From Bacteroidota bacterium (lineage in GTDB: Bacteria > Bacteroidota > Rhodothermia > Rhodothermales > Rubricoccaceae): a stretch of 54,944 nucleotides of DNA. A program made the translations under genes and the position numbers. The notes beneath the pieces were generated by a model. The model was not told where the DNA came from. It searched no databases and saw only the letters and a list, made by a program, of their open reading frames with translations. The stretch covers positions 1 to 54,944 of the forward strand of contig JBCBNX010000022.1 of NCBI GenBank assembly GCA_039821555.1, written 5' to 3'. This document shows, piece by piece, positions 1 through 8,525 of this stretch. Position 1 is the stretch's first letter. The number at the start of each line of letters is the position of its first letter.

Positions 1-3000
1 CGCTCACGGTCGAGAACGAGGGCACGTGGGCCGTCCAGGGCGGCTCGGTCGAGTTGGAAGAGGCGAACACCCAGCGCGACGCGACGTTGGCGGTGGCTGA
101 GGGCGCGCGGCTGCAGTTCAACCGCCCGCTCACCGTCGAGGGCACGCTCAGCGCTGCGCCGACGGGCCGCCTGGCGCTCAACGCGGCGCTGACGGCGGGG
201 CCGGGCGCCACGCTCGCGGTGGCGGGCACGGGCTTCGAGTGGCTGAGTGGCTATCTGGAGGAGGGGCGGCTCGTCAACCGGGAGTTGATCCGGTTCACGG
301 GCGCGAACGCCAGCCGGGGGGCGCGGGGCGAGACCGCCGTGCTGCGCAACACGGGCACCGTCAACTGGGAAGGCTCCGGCATCCTGTATGTGTACGACGG
401 CGCCCGCTTCGAGAACGCGAGCGCCTTCGACGTGAGCGGGACGGGCAGCCTGCGGGGTTTCTCCGGCATCGGCACCTTCTCGACCGAGCCCACCGCCACG
501 CTCACCAAGACCGGCGATGCCCTCTGGGAGCTCTACGGCCCGCTCACGGTCGAGAACGAGGGCACGTGGGCCGTCCAGGGCGGCTCGGTCGAGTTGGAAG
601 AGGCGAACACCCAGCGCAACGCGCGCCTCGACGTGGCGTCGGACGCCACGCTGCAGTTCAACCGACCGATGACGGTTCTGGGCACCCTCACCAGCGCGCC
701 AGCCGGACGCCTGGTGCTCAACAGCCACCTGCTCACCGACCGCACCGCGGAACTCGCCGTGGCGGGGGCAGGCCTCGACTGGCGCTCGGGCTATATCACC
801 GAGGGCACCATCGTCAACCGCAACCTGATCCGACTCACCGGCACCGCTAACAACCGTGGCGTGCGTGGTGCCGATGCGCGCCTCCGCAACGCGGGCACGA
901 TGACGTGGCGCGGCGATGGCCTTTTCTACGTCTACGACGGCGCACGCTTCGAGAACGAGGCTACTCTCGACATCGTTGGGAATGGCGGCCTGCGCGGCTT
1001 CTCCGGCTTGGGCACCTTCGTCAACACTCCAACCGGGACCTTCACCCGCCAAGGCGATGGTGTCTTCTTCTTCGGGTCCGACGTGGAGCGCAACCGCGGC
1101 TTCGAACCATTCGACGCGACGCTGGACGGTGCGGTGGAACTCGGCGGTGAGATCGACGCCATCGGCCTAGCCCTCACCAGCCGGGCAGCCATTGACATCA
1201 CAGGCCCTGGCGGCGAGGTCGGGGCGCTCACCTGGACGGGCGACTTCACGTTGGACGACGGCGCCAGGCTTCGCTTCGACCTCGTCAACGCAATGGCGAG
1301 CGACGACCTCTTCGTGCTGCCCAACACCCGCGGGCAGGCCCTCGGCACGGCCCAACTCGACGGCACACTGGAAGTCGTGCTGCGCGATGGCTACATCCCC
1401 GATGTCGGCACGTCGTTCGACCTCATCACGGCGGAGGCCATCACAGGCGGCTTCACCGACCTCTCGTCGCTGACGATCGAGAGCGCCGATTTGTCGCTCT
1501 ATCCATCGATCACCGACGAGGTGTTTAGCGTCACGGCTGCGCGAGGCATCCCAACAATCTCGGGGAGCCTAGCCGCATCGCCTTCGCAGGTACGCGGGGG
1601 AACCCTCGTCCCGATCACGCTCTCCGGTGCGGGCTTCGCTCCCGACCTGAGCGTCGCTCTCACGTGCGTCGAGTGCGCGGACCCAGACACCTACGGTACG
1701 CTTCCGGGGCAGATCGACACCATCACCCCAACCGCGATCGGCTTGGGCCTGGACCTGACGCCAGGCGACATCTACGGCACTTACGAGATCCGCGTATCCG
1801 ACCCGCGCGGCGGCGAAGCCACGACGACGCTGGTCATTCTCCCGCCCGACCTCACGCTCTCCGTCGAGGTTCGGCGTGCCGACGCCAGCGAGCTCGGCAA
1901 CCGCGCCGGCACGTTCGTCGTCCGGTCGAACCGGCAGACGCTCGCGCCGGTCACCGTCCCGTTCGCGCTGGGTGGCTCTGCGCAACGGCTGGCTGACTAC
2001 GTGACGACCGAGCTGGGCGACGCCCTCACACTGCCGCTCGGCGTGACCGAGTTGCAAGTCGGCATCATCCCCGTCAACGACGACCTCGCCGAGCCGAGCG
2101 AGACCGTCACATTCACGCTCCTCGACACGCCCGACTATGCCCTCGGCAGTCCGGCGACCGGCACTGTGACCATCGAAGACGGCCCGCCCCGCGGTGACTT
2201 CGCGGCCTTCTCCGTGAACCCCCGCCGTGGAGGCGACGCGGGCCTGCTGACGCTGACAGTGGTAGGCCAGAACTTCACGGACGGGGCGACGGTGTCCCTC
2301 AGCGGCAACGGCCCCACGCTGGAGAGCCTGGAAACGCAAGTGGGCGAGGACGCCACGACCCTACAGGCGGTGTTCGACCTCAGCGATGCCCCCATCGGCG
2401 CGCGTGATGTGGTCGTGGTCAACGGCGATGGCGGCGCGGAGACCCTGCCACGCGCCTTCAACGTGGAGCAGAGCGTGGGGGCCGACGTCTGGGTGACGCT
2501 GGTCGGTCCCGAGGCCGTCCGGCGCGGGCGCCCAGGCACCTTCTCGCTCGTCTACGGCAACGACGGCAACGTAGACGCCGTCGGAGGCATCTTTACTGTG
2601 ATGGGCATCCCGCTGGGAGCGGACGTCACGTTCGATGACTCGTTCGCGCTTCCGCCTCTCCCTGGTCAAGACGAGACGGAGCAAACGCCCGTCGTCCAAG
2701 ACGAGAACGAGCAGTACATCGTGCTCGGGGCCGTCGGCCTTGCGCCAGGTGAGGCGCGTACGTCGACCTTTACCATCACCACCTCGGCCGACTATACCCT
2801 CCAGCTCTTCGCCTTCTCCGACGCGGACGCCCGCGCAGGTGCCACCGGCCGCACGCCGCTCCGCTCATCCGAGCGAGCCCAGCGGACCGCCTCGCCAGCG
2901 TCTCGCAGCAACGACATACCAGGGCTGGTCGCCGCTGAGGCCTACCTCGCCTCGACGGCAGCCTCCAACAACTTCGTGACCCGGGCGGCGGAGTTTGTCT

Positions 3001-4556
3001 TCACCGGGGGCCGCGACGGCGCGTGCGTCGGGGCGGCTGTCGACAACTTCGAGAACCTCTCCGCCCTCACGTTCGGCACCGACTCGCCGCTCTTCGGCTG
3101 GGGCGTGGAGGTGGTGACCAAGAACGGCACGGGCGTCGGGCATACGACGGTGCTCCTCACCTCGCCCGACGGCAACTACTACGTCGCCGACAACTACACC
3201 GGCATTCCGACGATCCTCCCCATGGAGCGGTCCGGGGACAACTACTTCCCGGCCCCAGAGAACGCCCTCGTCCCGGTCAACGCCCCCTATCTGATCGCTG
3301 ACGGTGTGGTGAACATATCGAGCGCGTTCGGCGGCGACCAGTTCTACACGCTCTTCGACGAGCGCTACCAGACGAGCCTGCGCCCGAAGCCCGATGAGCA
3401 GCAGCCCGTCACCACGGTCAACTCGTTCGACCCCAACGACAAGATCGGGCCCGGCGGCGCAGGCGAGGCACGCTACATCGCCAGCACCGAGCCGATGCCC
3501 TACCTCGTCCGGTTTGAGAACCTGGACACGGCCACGGCTCCCGCTGCCGAGGTCATCGTGGTGGACACGCTCGACCTCGAGGTGTTCGACCCCGCATCGC
3601 TGACGCTCGGCCCGGTCACCTTCGGCGAGCGCATCGTGCCGGTCCCGCCCGGTTTGCAGGACTACGCGACCACCGTCGACCTGCGCCCAGAGCAGGACCT
3701 CCTCGTGCTCATCGCGCTCACCCTCGAACCGATGTCGGGCATCCTCACGGCTCGCTTCACCTCGCTCGACCCTGATACGGGCGAATTGCCCGAGGATCCC
3801 TTCGCGGGCTTCCTGCCCCCCAACGTGACGCCGCCGGAGGGCGAGGGCAGCATTTCCTTCGTCGTCGCGCCCCGCGATGGGACCGGGAGTGGCACCGTCC
3901 TCCGCAACGAGGCACGCATCTTCTTCGACCTCAACGAGCCCATCGACACCCCGCCGTGGATCAACACCGTGGACCTCACCGCGCCTACGAGCGGCGTCGT
4001 AGCCTTGCAAGAAACCCTGAGCGACTCGGTGTTCACGGTCACGTGGGCCGGCAGCGACGCCAATGCTGGGGTCAGCGGCTTCGACGTGTACGTTTCCCAG
4101 GAGGAAGGTCCCTTCGAGCCCTGGCTCCTCAACTACGCGGAGACCTCCGCTACGTTTGTGGGACGCAACGGTGGAAGCTATGCGTTCTACAGCATTGCGT
4201 CGGACTTCGCGGGCAACGTCGAGCCGCCGAAGACGGACGCCGAGGCGACGACCACGGTCGTTGTCAGCACCGAGGACGATGCGGGCCTCCCGGAGCGCGT
4301 CACGCTGACGCAGCCCTACCCCAACCCAGCCTCCTCAGCCATGACGGTGCCCTTTGGGCTGCCGACCGCTGGCGCGGCGGAGATCGAGGTGTTTGACCTG
4401 CTGGGGCGCCGCGTCGCGCAGCTTGCCACGGGCGACCAAGCCGCCGGCTGGCACACGCTGCGGTGGGACGTGAGCCGTCTCGCGTCGGGCGTCTACGTGC
4501 TCCGCCTCCGCGCCGATGGCGTGGCTGAGACGCGCCGGGTGACCGTCGTGAGATAG
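1..4556 (+). CDS. Giant repeat-bearing surface protein with T9SS sorting tail (5' end outside window)
   Basis: The reading frame is open from the first base, so the true start lies upstream; the first start-like codon in the window (TTG at 54) sits inside a repeat. Seen in order: two copies of a beta-rich repeat of 180 residues (period 540 bp, from about 3 and 543); an IPT/TIG-like segment near 1549; a Calx-beta-like domain at about 1851-2180; a second IPT-like segment at about 2199-2455; an uncharacterised segment around 2920-3400; a SFDPNDK-type domain (3421-3960) ending in IFFDLNEPI; an FN3-like stretch; and a C-terminal T9SS sorting domain (from about 4304: YPNPASS, then VFDLLGRRV and SGVYVLRL). 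Such proteins are exported by T9SS and anchored or released at the surface, often as adhesins; the adhesin role is inference. The next gene follows after 140 bp. Confidence 0.85.
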   Translation, partial: LTVENEGTWAVQGGSVELEEANTQRDATLAVAEGARLQFNRPLTVEGTLSAAPTGRLALNAALTAGPGATLAVAGTGFEWLSGYLEEGRLVNRELIRFTGANASRGARGETAVLRNTGTVNWEGSGILYVYDGARFENASAFDVSGTGSLRGFSGIGTFSTEPTATLTKTGDALWELYGPLTVENEGTWAVQGGSVELEEANTQRNARLDVASDATLQFNRPMTVLGTLTSAPAGRLVLNSHLLTDRTAELAVAGAGLDWRSGYITEGTIVNRNLIRLTGTANNRGVRGADARLRNAGTMTWRGDGLFYVYDGARFENEATLDIVGNGGLRGFSGLGTFVNTPTGTFTRQGDGVFFFGSDVERNRGFEPFDATLDGAVELGGEIDAIGLALTSRAAIDITGPGGEVGALTWTGDFTLDDGARLRFDLVNAMASDDLFVLPNTRGQALGTAQLDGTLEVVLRDGYIPDVGTSFDLITAEAITGGFTDLSSLTIESADLSLYPSITDEVFSVTAARGIPTISGSLAASPSQVRGGTLVPITLSGAGFAPDLSVALTCVECADPDTYGTLPGQIDTITPTAIGLGLDLTPGDIYGTYEIRVSDPRGGEATTTLVILPPDLTLSVEVRRADASELGNRAGTFVVRSNRQTLAPVTVPFALGGSAQRLADYVTTELGDALTLPLGVTELQVGIIPVNDDLAEPSETVTFTLLDTPDYALGSPATGTVTIEDGPPRGDFAAFSVNPRRGGDAGLLTLTVVGQNFTDGATVSLSGNGPTLESLETQVGEDATTLQAVFDLSDAPIGARDVVVVNGDGGAETLPRAFNVEQSVGADVWVTLVGPEAVRRGRPGTFSLVYGNDGNVDAVGGIFTVMGIPLGADVTFDDSFALPPLPGQDETEQTPVVQDENEQYIVLGAVGLAPGEARTSTFTITTSADYTLQLFAFSDADARAGATGRTPLRSSERAQRTASPASRSNDIPGLVAAEAYLASTAASNNFVTRAAEFVFTGGRDGACVGAAVDNFENLSALTFGTDSPLFGWGVEVVTKNGTGVGHTTVLLTSPDGNYYVADNYTGIPTILPMERSGDNYFPAPENALVPVNAPYLIADGVVNISSAFGGDQFYTLFDERYQTSLRPKPDEQQPVTTVNSFDPNDKIGPGGAGEARYIASTEPMPYLVRFENLDTATAPAAEVIVVDTLDLEVFDPASLTLGPVTFGERIVPVPPGLQDYATTVDLRPEQDLLVLIALTLEPMSGILTARFTSLDPDTGELPEDPFAGFLPPNVTPPEGEGSISFVVAPRDGTGSGTVLRNEARIFFDLNEPIDTPPWINTVDLTAPTSGVVALQETLSDSVFTVTWAGSDANAGVSGFDVYVSQEEGPFEPWLLNYAETSATFVGRNGGSYAFYSIASDFAGNVEPPKTDAEATTTVVVSTEDDAGLPERVTLTQPYPNPASSAMTVPFGLPTAGAAEIEVFDLLGRRVAQLATGDQAAGWHTLRWDVSRLASGVYVLRLRADGVAETRRVTVVR
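3..1070 (+). repeat. 540-bp tandem repeat within the surface-protein gene
   Basis: Bases 1 to about 78 are repeated almost exactly at 541 to about 618, and the translated units align over their whole 180-residue length (LTVENEGTWAV start; YVYDGARFEN and LRGFSG near the end). The first unit is cut by the window edge or is internal to a longer array. Only the opening 80 bp or so is near-identical; the rest has diverged more. Confidence 0.85.
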
Positions 4557-4696
4557 CGTCGGTTCAGTCCAGCTGCAGGCGTCGATTCGTGTGACAAATC
4601 GGGCAGGTGAATGCTATAGACGGTGGTGCTGGCAACATTCCTGGACAGGGGCGATAGACCAAACCGCTCGCTCTCTTCACGCTCTCTCCACCGACC

Positions 4697-5452
4697 ATGC
4701 TCCACCGCCCCACACGCGCGGCGGCGGGCTGGGTGCTCCTCGTAGCGCTCGCCCTCCTCGTCTGCGTCCCGGCCTCCGAGGCCCAAACCCGCACGCTCAA
4801 CCTCCGCCTCGAAGGCGGCGTCCCCCTCGGGGACTTCCAGGACAGCGTCGAAGATATCGGCTTCGGCCTCGCCGGGCAGTTGCTCTTTCAGCCCGCAGGC
4901 GTCCCGCTTGCGCTCGGCTTTGAGGGCAGCTTCCTCACCTACGGCCGCCAGATCAACCCCGTGCCGGTCGACTTCGGCGGCAGCGGCGTCTCGGTGGCCG
5001 ACCAGATCACGCACAACAACATCGCGAGCCTCGGCCTCGTGCTGCGCATCCAGCCCAACGGCGGCGCGGTGCAGCCCTACATCGAAGGCTTCGGCGGCTT
5101 CAACTACCTCCACACCCGCGTCTCGCTCGACCAGGCGGTGGTTGCCAACAACAACAACGGATTCGGCGGCGACCCGGTGGTCGTGACGCGCAATTCCGGC
5201 AACACGGTCGTGGACGACTTCGCGTTCACCTACGGCGGCGGCGGCGGCCTCCTGCTCCGCGTCTTCAACGGCCTCGACAACGGTCAGCACGTCACGGCCT
5301 ACGTCGACTTCGGCGCGCGCTACCTCCTCGGCGAGGAGGCCGACTACCTCGTGGAGGTGGACGACGCCGACGCGACCAACACACCGCAGAACCCGGTCCG
5401 CACGACGGTGGACGTGATCCGACCCTACTTCGGCCTCTCGTTCCGCTTCTAG
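4697..5452 (+). CDS. Outer-membrane beta-barrel protein
   Basis: The protein has 251 residues. It starts at an ATG followed by a clear signal peptide (MLHRPTRAAAGWVLLVALAL, cleavage near ASEAQ). The mature part begins with a typical barrel strand (LNLRLEGGVPLGDF), has alternating hydrophobic/polar strands with Gly/Asn-rich turns, and ends in phenylalanine (RPYFGLSFRF), the usual C-terminal signature of proteins inserted by the BAM complex. It resembles the outer-membrane protein beta-barrel (OmpW/OmpX-like) superfamily found widely in Bacteroidota, but no specific substrate or function can be named. It stands alone, 140 bp after the large surface-protein gene and in the same direction; no terminator is obvious between them. 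Confidence 0.75.
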   Translation: MLHRPTRAAAGWVLLVALALLVCVPASEAQTRTLNLRLEGGVPLGDFQDSVEDIGFGLAGQLLFQPAGVPLALGFEGSFLTYGRQINPVPVDFGGSGVSVADQITHNNIASLGLVLRIQPNGGAVQPYIEGFGGFNYLHTRVSLDQAVVANNNNGFGGDPVVVTRNSGNTVVDDFAFTYGGGGGLLLRVFNGLDNGQHVTAYVDFGARYLLGEEADYLVEVDDADATNTPQNPVRTTVDVIRPYFGLSFRF

Positions 5453-5467
5453 CTGCTTCGGGCTTGG

Positions 5468-5734
5468 TTGCTCGGTTCGGCTCTGACCCTCCCGCCGAAC
5501 CGACCTCAGTGCGGGGGCTGCTCACACCGGGCGGCCCCCGCATGTCTTCGTTGGACTCACCGCGTACCGCCGCTTCCCGAGACAGCCCGCGTCCACGCAG
5601 GCGTCACGAGCGAGCCCGACGACTTCGTCACCAAGGGCACCGGCCTGTTTTGGGCGTTGATGCTGTTGCCGCTGGCCAGCGTGTTCGTCTGCGGCATGAT
5701 GGGGCTAGTCTCGCTCACCGACCCGAAGCGGTAG
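5468..5734 (+). CDS. Possible small single-span membrane protein, start region interrupted
   Basis: The last 40 or so codons look real: an acidic start (TSEPDDFVTKGTG), one strong membrane span (LFWALMLLPLASVFVCGMMG) and a short basic tail (SLTDPKR). In this frame no ATG or GTG lies near the sensible start; the only initiator is a TTG far upstream at 5468, giving an unlikely proline/cysteine-rich leader. An ATG at 5542 lies in the next frame, so a single-base shift around 5590-5605 would join it to the membrane part. Either a frameshift (real or sequencing) or a non-canonical start is possible. Function unknown. Confidence 0.35.
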   Translation: MLGSALTLPPNRPQCGGCSHRAAPACLRWTHRVPPLPETARVHAGVTSEPDDFVTKGTGLFWALMLLPLASVFVCGMMGLVSLTDPKR

Positions 5735-6022
5735 CTCGACGCCCGAAGCGAACCCCTTCTGCTCATCCGGTTTGTGCGCGCGTTCGTATTCATGGTCCTC
5801 CACGAGGCGACCCCCAGCGGCCGACAACGCTACAACGTGCTGAGGTCTGGCGACGCCTGCACCAGTTCGCGGGACGCATCTGGGTGGACGTGCTGCTCGC
5901 CGCGCTAGTGCTGCTGTTTCGGCAGTTTCACCCGTCAGGGCTGAGCCCAGCGGGCGGCTTGACTTTGCGGAGGTATGGGGGCTATTGTCGGCGCTCCTCA
6001 CTCACCCGCTTCACAACCTCGC

Positions 6023-6589
6023 ATGTATCGCCCCGTTCTTGTCCTTGGCCTCATTGCGCTCGTCTCCCTCCCTGCTGCTGCGCAGGGGAACCGCGTAGGC
6101 ATCGGCGTGAGCATCGAGCCGCTCACACGCTTTGCCGTGATTGATCAAAACGGGTTTTCGAGCTTAGGTTTTTTTACACCGTCACTCTATGTCCCCATCA
6201 CGCTAGGCCAATTTCGCCTAGAGCCTGAAATCAGCTATGTCCGCGATGCCGTCTCGCTCAACGATGAAACAACGGCCAACTCAAGGCTGCGTTTTGTTAC
6301 CGGCTTGTTCTACTATAACCAGCGGAGTGAAGCCAATGCCTTGTACGTTGGCACCCGCATTGGCTTCGCGCGCACAGCTGTTTCGAACGCGTTCTCGGAC
6401 GACACCGCATCGCAGATCGACTTCATCTTTGCACCCACGCTGGGAGGCGAGCACTACTTCGGCGACCTATCACTCGGCGTGGAGAGTCAGGTTCAGTACA
6501 CTCGCATTGGCAACGTCGACGAGGACAGCGAGGTGACCCGGTCGCAGTTCTTGATCCGCGCGCTCTTCTTCGCCCGGTTCCACTTCTAG
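6023..6589 (+). CDS. Outer-membrane beta-barrel protein (small)
   Basis: The protein has 188 residues. I chose the ATG at 6023 because it opens directly onto a signal peptide (MYRPVLVLGLIALVSLPAAA, cleaved before QGNRVG); the frame is open further upstream to 5975 but that adds a non-secretory leader. The mature part has beta-barrel strands and ends in phenylalanine (FFARFHF). Its central part (about 6130-6320) is visibly less GC-rich than its neighbours, which may point to transfer or relaxed codon use. It probably belongs to the porin-family/outer-membrane beta-barrel group common in Bacteroidota; cargo or partner is unknown. A short in-frame remnant of another barrel C-terminus follows the stop. 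Confidence 0.65.
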   Translation: MYRPVLVLGLIALVSLPAAAQGNRVGIGVSIEPLTRFAVIDQNGFSSLGFFTPSLYVPITLGQFRLEPEISYVRDAVSLNDETTANSRLRFVTGLFYYNQRSEANALYVGTRIGFARTAVSNAFSDDTASQIDFIFAPTLGGEHYFGDLSLGVESQVQYTRIGNVDEDSEVTRSQFLIRALFFARFHF

Positions 6590-6661
6590 CGGTCCACCTT
6601 CGCCGAGCCTGTGCCCGGCGTTTACACGTTCGTGATCGGCTTGCGGTACTTCAGCGCCTAG
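6590..6661 (+). pseudogene. Remnant C-terminal strand of a second beta-barrel protein
   Basis: Straight after the stop of the 6023-6589 gene, and in the same frame, the sequence reads on as PGVYTFVIGLRYFSA and stops at 6659-6661. This has the alternating pattern and closing aromatic residues of a last barrel strand. It has no start of its own, so it looks like the tail left over from a tandem paralog or from an older C-terminus of the preceding gene. Its stop overlaps the stop of the converging flavodoxin-like gene. Confidence 0.35.
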
Positions 6662-7389
6662 CGGTACTCGGGGTTCGGGTGGTCGAAGCGCGCCCCGGCA
6701 TCCCAGGCGGAGCGCTGGTTGCCGTAGGCGGGCACGCCGCCCGCGTCCTTGAGCAGCCGGGCCAGGTGGAGCAGGTTCCACGTCATGAACGTGGTATTGC
6801 GCTGCGTGAAGTCGTTGTCGAAGCCGACGCGGGTGCCGTCGTCACGGAGGTCGCCGTAGCTCGGTCCGGGGCCGGCCTCGCCGATCCAGCCCGCGTCGGC
6901 CTGCGGCGGGATGGTGTAACCGAGGTGCTGGAGCGCGTAGAGCGTGCCCATCGCGACGTGCTTGATGCCGTCCTCGTTGCCAGTCACGAGGATGCCCCCG
7001 ACCTTGCCGTAGAAGGCGTACTGCCCCGCGTCGTTGAGTTGCCCCGACTGCGCGTAGAGCCGCTCGATGACCTGGGTGCAGACCGAGGAGCGCTCGCCGA
7101 GCCAGATCGGCGTGCCGAGCACGAGGATATCGGCCGCCTTGACCCGCTCGTAAAGCGCAGGCCAGTCGTCGTGCTCCGCACCGTGCTCGGTCATGTCGGG
7201 GTAGACCCCCGGCGCGAGGTGGAAGTCGACGGCGCGGAACGCATCGACGGTCACGCCCTGCTTCTCCATGATCGCGCGGGACACGTCGAGGAGCGTGTCG
7301 GTGTGCGACTCTGCAGGCGAGGGCTTGAGCGTGCAGTTGACGAAGAGCGCTCGGAGGTCGCCGTAGCGGGCAGGAGGCGTGTCAGGCAT
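6658..7389 (-). CDS. Flavodoxin-fold NAD(P)H-dependent reductase family protein
   Basis: The protein has 243 residues and is cytoplasmic, with no signal peptide or membrane segment. The N-terminus has a beta-strand and phosphate-binding turn of the flavodoxin-like fold (ALFVNCTLKPSPAESHT), and the middle carries the family hallmark LVLGTPIWLGERSS followed by an amphipathic helix, then a second nucleotide-site strand (VGGILVTGNEDG). These features match the NADPH-dependent FMN reductase/NAD(P)H oxidoreductase group, which binds FMN and reduces quinones or other small acceptors. The actual substrate cannot be read from the sequence. It starts at an ATG and is separated from the UbiA gene by about 110 bp, so the two may or may not be co-transcribed. 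Confidence 0.75.
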   Translation of the reverse strand: MPDTPPARYGDLRALFVNCTLKPSPAESHTDTLLDVSRAIMEKQGVTVDAFRAVDFHLAPGVYPDMTEHGAEHDDWPALYERVKAADILVLGTPIWLGERSSVCTQVIERLYAQSGQLNDAGQYAFYGKVGGILVTGNEDGIKHVAMGTLYALQHLGYTIPPQADAGWIGEAGPGPSYGDLRDDGTRVGFDNDFTQRNTTFMTWNLLHLARLLKDAGGVPAYGNQRSAWDAGARFDHPNPEYR

Positions 7390-7497
7390 AGAAGGGGAGG
7401 CTGTTCAAGGGGAGCGTAGCATCGGTGTCATTCACCACCGCTGTTCTTACATCAAGCTGGCTAGATCGCTGCCCAAATCGTTGCATGACGGTGCCTA

Positions 7498-8367
7498 CTA
7501 GGCCAATCGGGCGAACGCCAGCGCCATGACGCCTGCCACCATCGCCGCTTTCAGGAGCGCGCTGGCCTGGCCTGCGGTCGTGGTGGGATCAGGCGCAAGC
7601 AGGTGCCACGCCGCAGCCAATAGGAGGCCCGCCGCGGGCAGCCCGAACGCCAAGAACGGAAGCCCAAGTGCCGGGATAAACGCGGGCACCGGGAGCACGG
7701 CGAGCGTAGCTGCCAGCACCGCTAGGCACACCCACGCCGCCGTGCGCGGACTCGTCACGAGCGGGAGCGTTTGCGCCCCGTCGGCCGCGTCGCCCACCAC
7801 GTCTTCGAGGTCTTTGGCCCCCTCACGCGCCCACGTCGTCAGAAACGCGAACGCGGCCCCCACCAGCACTGCGTCCGAGAGCCCGACGGCAAGGCCCCCG
7901 TAGACGAGCGCCAGCCCCAGAACCATCGACACCGCGAGGTTGCCCACTACGGGCAGCCGCTTCAGCGAAGCACTGTAGAGCCACAGCAGGCCACCCGTTG
8001 ACGCGGCGAGCAGGACATGCGTGCGCGACACGCCGGCTGCCAGCACCACACTCAGCACCGCCAGCGCGATGGCCACCGACGTCGCGGTGCGCACCGTCAC
8101 CGCGCCCGACGGCAGCGGGCGACCCGGTCGGTTCACCCGGTCGATGGCGAGGTCGTACACGTCGTTGATCGCGTTGGCCGCGCCGCCCAGGCACGCCGCC
8201 GACGCCATTGCCCACATCAGGGCCCGGCCCGACGCACCCTCGAAGGCCTCGGCCCCTGCGCCCAGCACGCCGCCGAGCGCGACCCCCGCTAGAAACAGCA
8301 CGAAATTGAGCGGACGCAGCAATTGCACGATGCCGAGCAGGGCATCCGAGCGCGACGGCGAGGCCAT
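7498..8367 (-). CDS. UbiA-family prenyltransferase
   Basis: An integral membrane enzyme of 289 residues. The start is set at the ATG at 8367 (MASPSRSDALLGIVQLLRP), because the longer frame to 8460 adds a poorly conserved leader. Both Asp-rich prenyl-diphosphate motifs are present: NDVYDLAIDRVNRPGRP at residues 68-84 and the second around residues 186-193 (DLEDVVGD). Eight or nine hydrophobic helices fill the rest. UbiA enzymes attach a prenyl chain to an aromatic ring or to glycerol phosphate. The short size and the RVNRPGRPLPSG form resemble the geranylgeranylglycerol-phosphate geranylgeranyltransferase-like branch found in Bacteroidota, but chlorophyll/menaquinone/heme-type substrates cannot be excluded. 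Confidence 0.85.
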   Translation of the reverse strand: MASPSRSDALLGIVQLLRPLNFVLFLAGVALGGVLGAGAEAFEGASGRALMWAMASAACLGGAANAINDVYDLAIDRVNRPGRPLPSGAVTVRTATSVAIALAVLSVVLAAGVSRTHVLLAASTGGLLWLYSASLKRLPVVGNLAVSMVLGLALVYGGLAVGLSDAVLVGAAFAFLTTWAREGAKDLEDVVGDAADGAQTLPLVTSPRTAAWVCLAVLAATLAVLPVPAFIPALGLPFLAFGLPAAGLLLAAAWHLLAPDPTTTAGQASALLKAAMVAGVMALAFARLA

Positions 8368-8525
8368 AGGGTGAATAGGCGCGACGTGGAGATGGAGAGC
8401 CGCCAAGATCGGCACCGCGCCGGGCAAAAACACCGATGCCCCGACGCTAGGCCGAGGCATCGAAACGTGTGACCGGGCACGGGGATGAGTCGCGTCGTCG
8501 CGTCTCCCCTTCCAGCACGCTGTCC

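Noticed and set aside
2865..4010. A 381-codon minus-strand ORF inside the surface-protein gene
   Set aside because: It runs antisense to clear domains (SFDPNDK, FN3-like) and has the charged low-complexity composition of a high-GC shadow frame.
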